From positions 13,894,169 to 13,958,168 of the forward strand of contig CM034613.1 of the NCBI GenBank assembly GCA_020091685.1: a stretch of 64,000 bases of DNA, in the 5' to 3' direction. The stretch comes from Lutjanus erythropterus. Its lineage: Eukaryota; Chordata; Actinopteri; Lutjaniformes; Lutjanidae. Positions within the stretch are counted from its first letter, which is position 1. Each line of letters opens with the position of its first letter. Below, one piece after another: positions 14,401-31,682 of this stretch. The position numbers and the translations under genes were made by a program. The notes below the pieces were generated by a model. The model was not told the origin of the DNA. It saw nothing but the letters and a program-made list of their open reading frames with translations, and searched no databases.

Positions 14401-14730
14401 CTGCAATCTCCACTTTTTATGTAATTCAGGCCAAAAACAAACTGTCATTGTGGTGGAAAAATGAAGTTTTCTATGTTGTAATAGTCATCATGTATACTAA
14501 TTGTCTATACAACACATCATCAACCGCACTACAACAGTGAGAGAATGAGAATGAGAATATTATTTCTAAATCATTTTTAGTCTCTAATTTAAATTGCTGT
14601 CTACATCTACCATACTGACAGCTACTGACTGACATGTCTCTCAAACTTAAGTCTACTTTTGTGGTCAAAATGTAAATGTACATACTGGTGATGAATGTGT
14701 GACAAGAATAAAACATATACGTAAGTGAAG
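11419..14730 (+). other. slc7a8 3' UTR / downstream region
   Basis: No coding exon is visible. AATAAA occurs soon after the stop (11691), around 13292, and at 14707-14712. The last is the most distal before the opposing nedd8 transcript, so the UTR may be up to 3.3 kb with alternative ends. It contains a (CAT)n run at about 11744-11764, homopolymer T tracts near 11840-11867, and the inverted-repeat element at 13327-14243. Confidence 0.55.
13327..14243. mobile_element. 917-bp terminal-inverted-repeat element with internal hairpin array
   Basis: The left end CAGGGCCTCATTTATGTA and the right end TACATAAATGAGGCCTG are inverted copies. The interior is an imperfect tandem array of about seven units of 70-110 bp, starting near 13372, 13441, 13527, 13631, 13741, 13840 and 13951. 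Several units contain an internal inverted repeat: GGGTGTAAATAG, a 9-base loop, then CTATTTACACCC at 13461-13493. No coding capacity is seen, so it would be non-autonomous. The CAGGG start recalls hAT-type ends, but I see no intact 8-bp target duplication. Confidence 0.7.
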
Positions 14731-14799
14731 AAGACTCTTAACGTCTCCTTTGTACAGCTGATTTGAGAATTTGAAATGAGTTAATTAAGAACACAGAAT

Positions 14800-16007
14800 G
14801 GCCAAAGTGAGGCATTTTCAACGTGAGTTTATTCTGCAGAGAAACTAAGAAAATAGAAACAGCATATGACAGGTCAGTCCTGTACACAGTGGGGTGGGGG
14901 GGGCATATGGATGCTGACACAAGAAAATCCCAAACACTGCTCCTCTGAAACAAACCTAATATTCATGTCAACTGAAGCCATTTTCAGACACGTTCTTCAT
15001 CTTCTAAACAGCAAAATGTGCAGTCAGGACAAAAAATAAAACTGACTTTTGTTTTGTGTGTTTTTTTCCACTGCTCTACTATAACACAGTGTTGTAGTGC
15101 TTTAACACTATTGTCAATTTGTGTATAAAACAGTAATAAACAAAGTCAGACTACTGATTTTCTTCTTAACTCTGTTTTCAGACGTAGAAAAATCTAGCCT
15201 GTGATGGAAGACTTTGGCCAATCATTGGTCAGTAAGATAGCTGATTGCTGAGTCTCAATCCCAAAACGTAAGTATTTGACGACCTGAATGAGACTCAACG
15301 ATCATCTCTTTCTCCAGAACTGCTTACTGCACCTTTAATGGACACCCAATAATCTATAGAATAACCTAATAACTAACTTTCCGCCAGAAAGCAAATACGT
15401 GGATTTCCCAAAATGTCAAATTGTTATTTTAAACAAACTGTTGTCTCTCTGTCCATCACAAATCACCAGTTTGTAAAAACACAATAAAACATGGATGAAG
15501 CAGAAAAGTAAACCTTAGTTTGTGTCACACTCTGCAGGCAAAGGCTGTAATCCAATGATCAGTTTCCCTGAAGCATCTTTAAGTTACAGTCGTCTCTGTT
15601 TTATCACCAGAGGAACAAAGATAACTTCTATACTCACATGCAGAGCCACAGAGAAGAGACAGAGAATGGCTCGAACACAGTACAGTAGTTTTCTGTGATG
15701 TAGCAGCCAAATTAGCTCTGGGTTGTGAATCTTTAGCCAAAGGTTTGTTTAATTCAGAAAGTAACTTTTCTTTTTCTTCCAGGGCACGTGAAGAGTCTCG
15801 CCCTGGCGGTCTTACAGTGGGGGACGTGTTTGCAGCCAACGTGTTTTTGGCTGCAGGGACGAGACTGAAACAAGTAGAACCTTTTATCAATGGCTCTGTG
15901 TTGCCTTCAGTGCCAGTAGGTGACTCTGCAACCCATGGCTGTGTGTCTTCGGTGTATCTGCTCAGTGTAGGCATCAAAAAAAGCTAAGGCATGTCTCCAG
16001 TTGATGG
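14800..16007 (-). other. probable nedd8 3' UTR
   Basis: This lies between the nedd8 stop and a minus-strand AATAAA (14833-14828). The 132-codon open frame at 15579-15977 on this strand matches no family I know and is more simply read as UTR. Near 15380-15430 is a fragment (AAAGCAAATA, CCCAAAATGTCAAA) of the same old repeat family seen at 21.8-22.4 kb. Confidence 0.55.
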
Positions 16008-17207
<1,200 letters not shown>

Positions 17208-17990
17208 CTTTGTTGTTTTTAAAAATAAGATAAGTTATAGAATGATTATATATAACTGAATGTGATACTGATTTACGGAAATGATAACGTTTTGGTGAAG
17301 AAAATCGATATTCCTCCCTTTCCAACAATTTATTGGGTGTTTCCTGTGGTCCCCAACAAATCACACCGCCTCCTTGTTCCTATGCCAACGGTTCCACTTC
17401 AACTTAATTTCAACTCCTCATTCGCTACATTCATCGTCAAAATAGAGCATAGTTTGGCCTAGAAATAATTTCACATTTAGCGTTGAGTACCGCCACAATA
17501 AACGCAAAACGAAATGTGTTTGCTTCCTGGATAGCTAAAATAACCCTTACGACATTAGCGCAACTTGTCGTAAAGCGAGTCTCACATTTGTAGTTTTTTT
17601 CCTGATATCGCCCATTAAATAGAGCCCTTTAAAAACTACAAAGTGGTAGTCCGTTGGTGTCCGCCCATATAACACTTCCCGCGCGCACAGTGTAAAAGAA
17701 ATAGGAGTCGTGTCTAGAAGGGAATCGTTGATTTGCAAAAGTCTCGCGAGATCTTTCGCATTCTGTCTCCATAATGCACATTCTATAAAGTAATTATGTC
17801 TAATAATGACACGTTGCTGTGGTTAAGATCTGAAAAGGTTTCGAGACAAAAATTCTCCATTAGGATCATGGAAAGTTCATAGATTTTAGTAAAATGATGA
17901 CTCTCGCGAGATCTTTCGTGAGTCTGGGGTTCCCTTCTAGACACGACCAGGAAACAGCGGTACAGACAAAATCAGTCACACTTTCCACAA
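17208..17990. promoter_or_regulatory. shared nedd8 / gmpr2 head-to-head promoter region
   Basis: The nedd8 start codon (17207, -) and the probable untranslated gmpr2 first exon (ending at the donor 17991/17992) are less than 800 bp apart. The region contains GC-rich DNA around 17667-17696 and two perfect TCTCGCGAGA palindromes (17742-17751 and 17902-17911) inside the repeat element at 17707-17947. That motif is a known BANP-bound core-promoter element of vertebrate CpG-island genes. Transcription start sites are inferred. Confidence 0.7.
17707..17947 (+). mobile_element. TCTCGCGAGA inverted-repeat element, copy A
   Basis: This is the best preserved copy. It begins GTCGTGTCTAGAAGGGAA and ends with the exact 18-base inverted copy TTCCCTTCTAGACACGAC, 241 bp in all. 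Each end is followed inward by a TCTCGCGAGA palindrome and GATCTTTCG. The middle has TAATTATGT and TGTGGTTAAGATCTG, shared with the other copies. No coding capacity. It sits between nedd8 and gmpr2, and its right end abuts the presumed gmpr2 untranslated exon. Confidence 0.85.
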
Positions 17991-18523
17991 GGTAAATGCT
18001 TTATATTTCCTAAATATGTAAGATAAACAATTCGTTGGCTAATTATTAGTTCATGCTCAGATTAACAGTTTGCAGTGCTAATGAAATGGACTCAAGTTTC
18101 AACCGATGTAACCTTGAATTTTGACATCGGCGTTACGCTGCTCTGATCTCTGTGGTGTGGTTTAGTGTGAGTAGCAGTAGCAATAGCATTTTCAGTGGCT
18201 TGCAGGCAACAGCTACCTAGCAAAGGATATGCTTATTACATTTCAACACACGAGTAATTACAGTCCTGGTTAATTCTGACATATTTATTACATTAATTTG
18301 GTTCCCTCCGGACCCTAACATCATGCCTGTTTGTAGTTAATGGGATTTGATGACCATATGTGTGTGCATGAGTGTACGGAGGGAGGAAGGAGGGTCTAAA
18401 ATGAGAACAGACATAGCACAACCATCCTGAACTCTGACCTCCCTCTACTTCACAGGTTCACATTCTTCCATTTCACATTTTTTGTGTGTGTGTGTTACAC
18501 TACCTGTGCATCCTGTTTCCAAA

Positions 18524-23394
<4,871 letters not shown>

Positions 23395-24512
23395 GTGTCC
23401 AGCTCCATCCTGCTTCAGATGGAAGAATACGTCTGCGCCACTGCCTGTCTGACTCCCAGATACTGTCTGTGTTTCCCACAAGTGAAAACGAGTAAACAGA
23501 CATATATTAATACTTAAATTCCCTTTTACTATGAGTATTTGTTTTTTTCTTAAGATAAGATTCTTTGACTTGAAATTTCAATGCAGTTTCAGTATATTGA
23601 CTTTTAACTTCACTGACATTAACAGAAATATTTTCCAGCACACAGACTCTGAGTGTCTTTAGACTATGAATGTTACTTTTTTTCCTACAGACCACAAAGT
23701 GTTTCTGGGGTCTCTGTGTCTCTACACAGTAAGATCTGAGCTAGAGCAGTAAGTCTCCAGCTCTTTGCATGTCTGCTGTATCATCATTCCACTGCAAGAT
23801 CTTTTTGTTCCTTTTACACACATGCAAATCTGTGGCTGTCTATAAACAGTATCTACAACATGTCTCTGTGCTCTGTGCCGACATCATACTCTAAGCCTTC
23901 ATCACCCACTTATGAAATTATAGCACGTCTTAAATTATTTAGAAAGTGTAAATGTATATGCAGCTGCTGTGGCTAAGCAGCCAATCTAGCTAATTTTAGA
24001 AACTGAATCATTCCATCACTCATTAAGTTTTGCACTTTAATGATTTGTAATTTGAAGTCTAATAGTTTCAATTATTGTCTCACAGATATGTTTTGAAGCT
24101 ATAGTGTCATACATTGCATATGTTTCATGCATAACTAAGTTGGGAGATTTTATATATGGACCAATATATGCTGAATGCCGAGGCACAGTACTAGAGTACA
24201 TGCAGTATATGGTAATGAAGTGCTGAATTCATAGCAGAGGTGTTATTCAGTACTAACATATATGCAGCTTTACACTTCTTTGGTTCCAGCTGCTCCTGAT
24301 CAATACCAAAGTTTGTGTGGGTTTATGTTAGTGCGTGCACATTTAAATGAATTAATGATTTATTATAGCCTTTAAATCAAGTGGTCATTTCTTGGAAGCT
24401 TTACATCATCAGTGTTTGATTTGGTTTCACTTCTGTAGTTACTTTATTTTCCAGGGGTTCTTACATGATCTGTGTTTCATTTTTACTGTCACATTGGTGT
24501 GAAAGTGGCAAA

Positions 24513-24970
24513 ATGTAAAGTGCAGTTTATAAATTTCCTTTTTCACTTCATGTTTTAACCAGTCAATAAAAACATTTCACTTCTTAAAATTATAATAGCT
24601 TTATTATTGATTGAATCATTCATAATGCATGTACAGTTCAAAAGACACAAATTCCTTGTTGCCACTCTGACTGTACTAGAACTAACTATACATGAGAAAG
24701 GACACATTCACCACCAGTAGATGGAGACATACACCTTCAAGTGAGAGACAAAACTTAGGCAACACATTAAAGGTAAAACAAAATTATGTTGTACACATTG
24801 AAAAGAACTCAAAACAAAATAGTTTACATGACTACAATGAGAAGACATTCAGCTGAAGATATTACAGTTCTCAAAACATTGCTTAAAATGCTGATGTGCA
24901 TTTTGATCACTAAAAACAAAAACAATCACAGCATTAGTTTATTAGAGATTTTTGTATGAATAGCACTATA
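24513..24970. repeat. diverged direct duplication, copy 1
   Basis: It shares an extended run of similarity with 27247-27677, including ATGTAAAGTGC, GTCAATAAAAACATT, AGCTTTATTATTGAT, ATTCATAATGCATGTAC, TAGATGGAGACA and CAATCACAGCATT in the same order and orientation. The two copies flank the TRIM-like pseudogene. Confidence 0.8.
24565..24570 (+). terminator. probable gmpr2 polyadenylation signal
   Basis: AATAAA about 1.17 kb after the gmpr2 stop. The intervening sequence has no recognisable gene and reads as 3' UTR. The signal lies in the segment that is copied again near 27.3 kb. Confidence 0.5.
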
Positions 24971-25149
24971 ATAAAATTTGACAGCAACACTAATCAGTAA
25001 GATTTACTCATCTTGTGAAAGAGAAAGGCATTAATGCATTTCACACATTTCCTGGCTTTGTATAATGATTAGCAATGATCAGTGGAGTCCCACCAATTAC
25101 TTAAGTTTACAAACCACCTCTGTGATGCATGCATCACCAATAAATCTCC

Positions 25150-26623
25150 ACAGGAGCAATTAGCCCCTTGAGAGTGCCTGCGATCCACTTTTGTGTCGCC
25201 ATTCATTGCCACTCTTGTAGTAATCCTTCCACAGGGCACTTCCATTGCTGCTGAGAACTATTTTGTCTATTTTCCTTTCGTAGTTGAACAAAGGGGACAG
25301 GTCCCAGTTGTTGAGGCTCATTTTAATTGTGATTATTTCTTCCTCTGGTGCTGTCCAGTTCTGCTGAAGAAGGACAGCAAGGAGGCAGTAAAGTTCAAAA
25401 CACTTCCACCATTTCAAATTGTGGCACAACCTCATCTCCGTCTATTTCATATGTGATTAATTCAGAGGAAACCCTGCGTTGTTTCTCTGTTTTGGTCTTG
25501 TCAGTTTTCTGCATCCCAGCACCTTTCGAACTGATTGATGCATCACACAATCATCATACTCTGTCATGAGAGAGCTGAGCTGGTTACCTTTGAAGCACAG
25601 ACCATAGACATGTCCATCCATCAAGTTATTTGCAGACTGCTTGTCACACAAACCAATGGTCAGTCAAAGTCTTGAGAAAGACTAACTATCCACCTCTGAA
25701 AGTTAGAACTGACTTGGTGCTGCGGATTAGAAGAGTGGCAGAGCATTGACCCAGCCAACTGTTGTAGAAAACCTTCCTGTTGTCTTTGGACAGTGAAATG
25801 CTGGGGTCTCAAAGTCTGTGGGTGAAAGATCAGGTCTGAATTAGTGGCAACGAACTCCTGGTGGTTCTCTGGGTCAACCAGAGTCAGCAGCGACCCCCAG
25901 AAGTGGCCTGCTGCTTCACCATCTTCTCACCATTCTGTCTTATCTCCTGAACCAGTTTGTCACGATGCTGCCAGGCTCAAGCCTTTTCTCAGATCCACGG
26001 CCTTGGCCTTCTCCACATCCTGATGCACCTGAGAATACATCTGCAGGAATCTGAAGGTGTCCTTCTCATTCTGTGCTGCTTGCATGCTGCTCTTGCTGGT
26101 TTTGATAGACACCATGCGGGCAGAGACTGAAATCTGGACACTGGTCAGGGAAATGCACGCAGTTAGTCACAGCCTTAATGAGGCGCACTAGAGCGACCCA
26201 GCTTCTCTCTTTCACTCTTCTCCCATTTTTTCCAGACTCACATTCTCATCATCAGTTTTCACCTGTAAGGCCTGCTGCTCAGCTTTGAGCTTCTCCATGA
26301 GCTCTTTGTGGGCTGTGGAGAAAGTCTTCATATTGTGTGGCGGTGCTGGTCTTCAATGGCAGGAAACACACACACAGGTCATGTCGTCAGTAGTACTCCA
26401 GGAGTTTGCCATGTTGGGGCATTTGGTGGTGTCACATAAAGCCATGGGATCAGTCAGAGGATGAGTTTGTAGTAACACAGGAGTGGTCAGGTGGGCCTGG
26501 AGATGTTGGACCTTACATGGAAATCTCACATTTCATGCAGGTCTTCAGTGCTGGTTTCTTTTCCTCCTCTGTACACATGTCGCAGAGGATGACTTGTGGC
26601 TCCTTTTGCAGATTGTCAGACAT
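25150..26623 (-). pseudogene. TRIM-family (B-box, coiled-coil, B30.2) pseudogene
   Basis: Reading the minus strand from an ATG at 26623 gives a B-box-like start (LCDMCTEEEKKPALKTCMKC). It is followed, in shifting frames, by a second B-box region (DQHRH) and coiled-coil-like text (HKELMEKLKAEQQALQ). Next come a B30.2-like PRY start (FVATNSDLIF, RPSISLSKDNRKVF) and a SPRY-like GHVYGLCFKGNQLSSLMTEY near 25600. The frame is broken many times: a stop replaces the residue after EISM, a TGA falls where a B-box cysteine is expected, and there are several indels. No RING domain is visible. Intact relatives act as ubiquitin ligases or antiviral regulators, and fish have many. The C-terminal open frame at 25160-25435 is not recognisable. 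It is clearly non-functional as written; subfamily unknown. Confidence 0.75.
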
Positions 26624-27246
26624 GTTTCCAAAAGCAGGAAGTCCCGATTTGATCTTTCTATTCAATGTTGAACAAAGTCCTCAGGATCCTCCTTGTTTCT
26701 CTTATGCTAACTCTGTTTTGGCAGAAAATTGAAAATTAAATCTTATTTTGCTGAATTTAGCTGCTCATTTGTTTCTGGTCTCTCAGTCTGGTCTGAATGC
26801 TCTGCCACAGCAGCACTGCACAACAGTTTCAACTCCTACTCAACCAAACATTCAGGGGGGAGTCTGACAGATCTGGCTGTGGCTTTCAATATTTTCTGCT
26901 GTGGAGGTCACATGTTTCCATATATATCATTTTACAGCAACTTCACACTAATAATTAACCAAATGTGTCAGACATGTTTTCAGAAGATCATGAAATGTAT
27001 TGCTCTTATGTTTCATTTGTCAGGTTGATCTTGTAAGCATAAAATTGTTTCTGAATTGAGTATTATGAAATGGTCTTGAATTAGCTGTTTGCCTGTTGCT
27101 GGTTCTAAAGTCCTGTTTTATAGCTTTTATAGCAGTACAGTTATGGGTCATACAAAGTCTTACCTTATCAGACAAAAAGATTAATGATCTCTCCCTGCTG
27201 TGCTGTGCATGAATGTATTAAAGAGCAGCAGTCATTGAACATGGTC

Positions 27247-27677
27247 ATGTAAAGTGCCGTTTTAAATTTTTCTTTTCACTTCATGTCTTAACCTGTCAAT
27301 AAAAACATTCCACATCTTAAGATTGTAAGCTTTATTATTGATCATATCATTCATAATGCATGTACAATTCAAAGAGACAAATTCCTTTTGCCAACTTAGT
27401 GAGATGATGCTCTATAACAGAACTGTACTATGTGAAAGCAATGACAGATTCACCACCACTAGATGGAGACAAATTCCTTCAACTGAGAGCAGAAATGAGA
27501 AGAGACACTTTGTTGTGCACATCAGAAGATATTCACAAAACAAAACTATTTACATCATTACAGTGGAAAAACATTGATCTGAAGATATTACATTTCCTAC
27601 AGTGCTTGTACATTTTGTAAACTAAAAACAATCACAGCATTGGCTTATTACCAATTTTTGTACTAACAGCACTAACT
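27247..27677. repeat. diverged direct duplication, copy 2
   Basis: This is the partner of 24513-24970, about 2.7 kb downstream in the same orientation. Both contain a + strand AATAAA and a minus-strand-oriented TTTATTATTGAT. The unit may be the 3' UTR of two tandem TRIM-like copies, one of which lost its coding part, or a copied gmpr2 3' end. Confidence 0.8.
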
Positions 27678-28098
27678 TAACACTAATAATGAATAATATT
27701 TATACTCATCCAATGACAGCAAAGTTCCTGCAGGCTAAAGGTTTAAAGCAGATAATCCAATAATCTGAATTTTAAACTCCTTCAAATGTCTTCAGATGCC
27801 TTTTGGTCAGGTCTTAAAAATGGATTGATAGTGAAGTCAATGTTACTTTTATGAAGCTGAAATAACTTCAGTCTTGTTTTTAATGTGTTGTGATCACACT
27901 GTGACAACTATAAAGCCATGCAAATATGGAGCCAATAACCACTAATGTGAACTGTGCAGTCAAATATTGTGTTGAATAATGAATCCATTCAACACAATAA
28001 TGGGAAAAGGTCAGAGGAGGAAGATTAATCATTTTGAGACTAAAGTTGAAATGTTGAGAATAAAGTTGAAATACCATTTGGAGAATACAGTGGAACGT

Positions 28099-28145
<47 letters not shown>
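28099..28145. repeat. (AAT)n microsatellite
   Basis: About 15 uninterrupted TAA/AAT units. The poly-Asn and poly-Ile open frames on both strands here are artefacts. Confidence 0.98.
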
Positions 28146-28146
<1 letters not shown>

Positions 28147-29071
28147 CATCATTATTATCTTCCACAGAGTTTATGGCATGGTATTAAATAAGACTCATTT
28201 TCATTATGCATTATTTTGCACACGCTATCCATTTCATAGGTAGACCCTGAAGAAAAACCAGCAGTTAATAAGGTAACAACAAACTGCATTCTTGAGGAAA
28301 CCTGATGTTACTGACCAACTTCTAGATCCTCCATCTTTTGACTCATCTGGACTCACTTGGCGGTTTTTACTGTGTGTGTGCGGATTGAACCAGATAAGCA
28401 GACAGAAATCTCCTGTCATACTTACATTACATTCTTGTGCGTTCAAAGGTAGGAACTTTAAACTTGTCATTAATGAAGTTAGTGATAATGTCGAGTCTTC
28501 TTGATACTGCCACGGAAAAGTTGAATAATTACAGGCTAAGAAAACGGAGCCAAGTTTGGTGCTTTACAACATTACCGCCAAGTTGGCTACTAGCATACAT
28601 CCTGATATTCTAACTAGGCTAAGCTAACGACTAGCAAAAAATATTTTGTCTCAATCGATCAGTGGCGGTCATCAATAATTTTTAACGTTACTGAAATATT
28701 ATACTTAATATTACCGTCACCATTTGTCACTTAATTAAGTGACAACTGATGTTTAATTAGCATTATTTGGGGTAAAAATGTACAGTTTGTAGTTAAATTT
28801 AGCTAGCTAACCTCCGACATTAGCTAATTATGTCATTTCTTGTAATTTTTGTAGTAAGTCTGACGCGGTATTGTGATTTCAAAGATATTATGTAGATTTT
28901 ATATTGATAGGATATATGCAGGATTTTTCTTATATTCTGTATTGAGCTATTTTAATTTATATTGTTATTAGTTTTTATTATTTTTCCATTGATATTTATC
29001 TCTCTCTTCTACTTTTGACATGCATATTTATTATTCCCATTCTATATAAATTACTGCTGTAACAGGAATTT

Positions 29072-29072
<1 letters not shown>

Positions 29073-29130
<58 letters not shown>
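29073..29130. repeat. (CTAT)n microsatellite
   Basis: A pure run of about 14.5 CTAT units, likely length-polymorphic. Confidence 0.98.
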
Positions 29131-29131
<1 letters not shown>

Positions 29132-30045
29132 ATACTGTACTTCATTTTATATCTGTTCATTAATTTTGGGAAGATAACTTATTATAAGTAACTTCACAAA
29201 AAGCCACATGATCAACAAAGTCTGATGCATGTTAAAAATCAAACTGAAAAGCAGCTTGTGAAGTTCAAATTGTCACAGAATAATCACATTTATACACGTG
29301 ATCACAATGAAATATATAAGAAGTGAAAGTACCTTTTATGTATTTAATTACTTTCAGCTCAAACTTTTCTCATTTATAAATGTAATCCAATTTTTTCCAA
29401 TGACAGAAAAATATGTTTTCTGACCACTTTTGTGGAGAGAGATGATGGATTTGAACCATATGAGGAAGGCCACAAAAATTAATTTAACATGACCTCTAGA
29501 AAGTCATGTGACCATTTAAAACAAGGCTATTGCTCTCCTTAGGGTCCTGCCTCTCTTTTCTTAAGTTTTGCAACATAATTGAGTAGGTATTGTGTGAGTG
29601 TACAGGGCCAAAAATGGGTGTTACCTAGAGGCAGCACCATACCATAGAGGATTACTAATTAAATTTTTTTTTTCTCCCTTTACTCTTGTCGGGCAAGTGA
29701 GTTGCCAGATTTACTTGCCTGACATGGCATTTTACTTGCTCTGGGTTGAATCCTCTGATAAGCTGTTTATAAACACGGGCTTATCTGTTATGTGGTACAT
29801 TTAATACATTTAAGTGAAGGTACAGAACACTTTGTTGAACTGTTGTCTTATTGCTATTGATGAAGTGTCTGCTGACAATATATCACTATTGTTTTATTAT
29901 CCAGGCATAACTCATAGTATATATTGTCATCACTGCTAAACAAAAGATGGACGTTTTGTTCAGTTTCTTTTATGAAACCACTTTGGATATCAACCCTTTA
30001 TTTTTGCCCTCCTTTTTGCAGGAGTCATTACCACAGAAGAAAAAA

Positions 30046-31398
30046 ATGAGGCACACAGCTGATGAAGGATTCAGGACACCTGATGCTTGTGGAGGGACTT
30101 CTTCAGAAGTGCACACTGCCCCGGTGGCCTTCAGCCTGAACCAGAGCAGTACTATGTGTCTCCCCGTGGTCACTGACATGAAGAAGCTCGTATGGGTCCA
30201 GTCTGACCAGTTCAACCTCAAGCTGGATGGTGCTGCAGAGCTGGACAAGGCCTTCGACAGGTTCCCATATCTGACACAGAAGCAAATAGCTGCACTGGCG
30301 CAACGCTGCTCCCTGCACCCTGACCAGGTGAGGGTGTGGTTCATGGTGCAGAGGCTCCGCTACGGCATCAGCTGGGACTATAAAGACATCCCCAAGGTTC
30401 GGAGGAAGTTGAGACAAGGAAAGGAAGAGCAACAAAAGAATGGAGGCGAGGATGATAAATGCAAAAGAGAGGTGGAAGAGTCTGGTGGGAAGAAGGTAGG
30501 AGAGGTGAGGGAGGAACAGATGGCAAATGAGGGAAGGATGAAGCAGGAGCAACCAGTGAAGGAAGAGAAGTACAGAAAAGTACAGAAAGACACAAGGAAT
30601 AGTCAGAAAAAGCGGGGAAGGCCGATGGTGACAGGCAAGAAGAGAAAGAGGAGGGTAGAAGTACAAACAAGAAGTGATGAAGTTGAGAGGAAGTACACCA
30701 AATCCAAACCCACTCAGGCAGAGTGGGCTCCCAGCAGGAAAAAGAAGGCGGAAGCAAACAAAAGTTTACCATCCATCCAAGAGTGGCCTGCCCACAAGAG
30801 CTTTGTGGTGTCTGATGAAGTACTGGATGCGCCTTCTTCGCCCATACCTCTGTCTCAAAATCAAGCCTCTGATGTACCTCCATTCACTGATAACCAGAAC
30901 CAAGATAACTGTACAACTCCTGTCAGCAGCAGCTTGGGAAAACAGGGGACAACAGAAGTGGAGGCTCAGCTGGAAGAAGAGCTGCATGGAGAGTCAATAA
31001 CCAATAACCCTGTTGTTTTAGATGGTCCCACTCGGCTCCGGTACCCTACAAAGACGCAGACTCAGCTGGCAAAGATGCGGAAGGCCTTCGTCATCTGCCA
31101 GTATCCAGACAGTGAGAGCTACAACCACCTGGCGGAGCTGATTGGCATCCCCCGCTGCAAGCTGGTCCAGTGGTACGGTGACATGCGCTATTACATCAAG
31201 GAACGAAAGCCGGGCTGGTTGACCAAAGAGCAGCATAGCCAGGTGCTGGACAACATCAGGTACCGCCAGTTCCTGAGCTCACTGGGGAAGGCACGGCCGC
31301 ATGGAGGTGGCGGAAATGTGACATTGAAGATGGAGCTTGAGAGTAGAGAGAACCTTGGCATTGATGAAAGTGTGCTGGTGGCTCCAGAGCAGAAATGA
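30046..31398 (+). CDS. homez: HOMEZ-like homeobox / leucine-zipper protein
   Basis: This is a single large coding exon. A strong acceptor (TTTTTGCAG) ends at 30021, so the upstream ATG at 29947 is probably intronic. The ATG at 30046 gives 450 residues. The protein has an atypical homeodomain at about residues 48-112, starting LVWVQ and with a WFMVQRLRYGISW recognition helix. A long Lys/Glu/Arg-rich stretch covers about 115-245, and a second homeodomain about 328-391 (LRYPTKTQTQLAKMRKAF, then VQWYGDMRYYIKE). Human HOMEZ shares both helices (WFMAQRLRCGISW, IQWFGDTRY), also in one coding exon. Human has a third homeodomain and an acidic C-terminus; here the protein ends about 60 residues after homeodomain 2. 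It is presumably a nuclear DNA-binding protein; function is little known. Confidence 0.92.
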   Translation: MRHTADEGFRTPDACGGTSSEVHTAPVAFSLNQSSTMCLPVVTDMKKLVWVQSDQFNLKLDGAAELDKAFDRFPYLTQKQIAALAQRCSLHPDQVRVWFMVQRLRYGISWDYKDIPKVRRKLRQGKEEQQKNGGEDDKCKREVEESGGKKVGEVREEQMANEGRMKQEQPVKEEKYRKVQKDTRNSQKKRGRPMVTGKKRKRRVEVQTRSDEVERKYTKSKPTQAEWAPSRKKKAEANKSLPSIQEWPAHKSFVVSDEVLDAPSSPIPLSQNQASDVPPFTDNQNQDNCTTPVSSSLGKQGTTEVEAQLEEELHGESITNNPVVLDGPTRLRYPTKTQTQLAKMRKAFVICQYPDSESYNHLAELIGIPRCKLVQWYGDMRYYIKERKPGWLTKEQHSQVLDNIRYRQFLSSLGKARPHGGGGNVTLKMELESRENLGIDESVLVAPEQK

Positions 31399-31682
31399 TG
31401 CAGCAGATTCTGTGTCTAATATCCCAGTGAGGAAATGACAAAGGATGATCTCTTAACATTTAGAGAGAGGCATCAGAAGCAGTTTAGTGTGTTATCTATA
31501 ATTTAGAGTCAAGTAGTTTGTTATGCAGATCAGGGTTCGAGTTAGGACGGCTTTTAAGAGCTTTTTCTTACACAGACGTTTGATAAAAAAGTTGCCATGT
31601 TGAGACACAATCTTGTGAATTAGCCTCGACTTTAATAAGGACTGTTAATATAGATTGTTCTTTACTGTTACTCTGACAACAT

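Larger units (their letters stand above)
27700..30021. other. intergenic / homez upstream region
   Basis: No protein family is recognisable. A possible untranslated homez 5' exon ends at a GTAGGA donor near 28449 (AAAG|GTAGGA), but nothing proves it. The segment carries two microsatellites and AT-rich DNA. Confidence 0.4.

Noticed and set aside
15579-15977. 132-codon minus-strand open frame below nedd8
   Set aside because: It has no recognisable domain and lies in the expected nedd8 3' UTR, with no splice signal joining it to nedd8.
27979-28191. Open frame with a long Asn run
   Set aside because: It is an (AAT)n microsatellite read as codons.
28292-28504. Possible coding first exon of homez
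   Set aside because: It has a GTAGGA donor, but the encoded peptide resembles nothing, and an untranslated exon cannot be shown from sequence alone.
29947-30045. Upstream ATG extending homez by 33 codons
   Set aside because: A strong pyrimidine tract and CAG acceptor at 30021 lie inside the extension, and the extra residues do not resemble HOMEZ.
30103-30883. Long antisense open frames opposite homez
   Set aside because: They are shadows of the Lys/Glu-rich homez coding strand, which yields Ser/Leu/Phe-rich frames without stops on the other strand.
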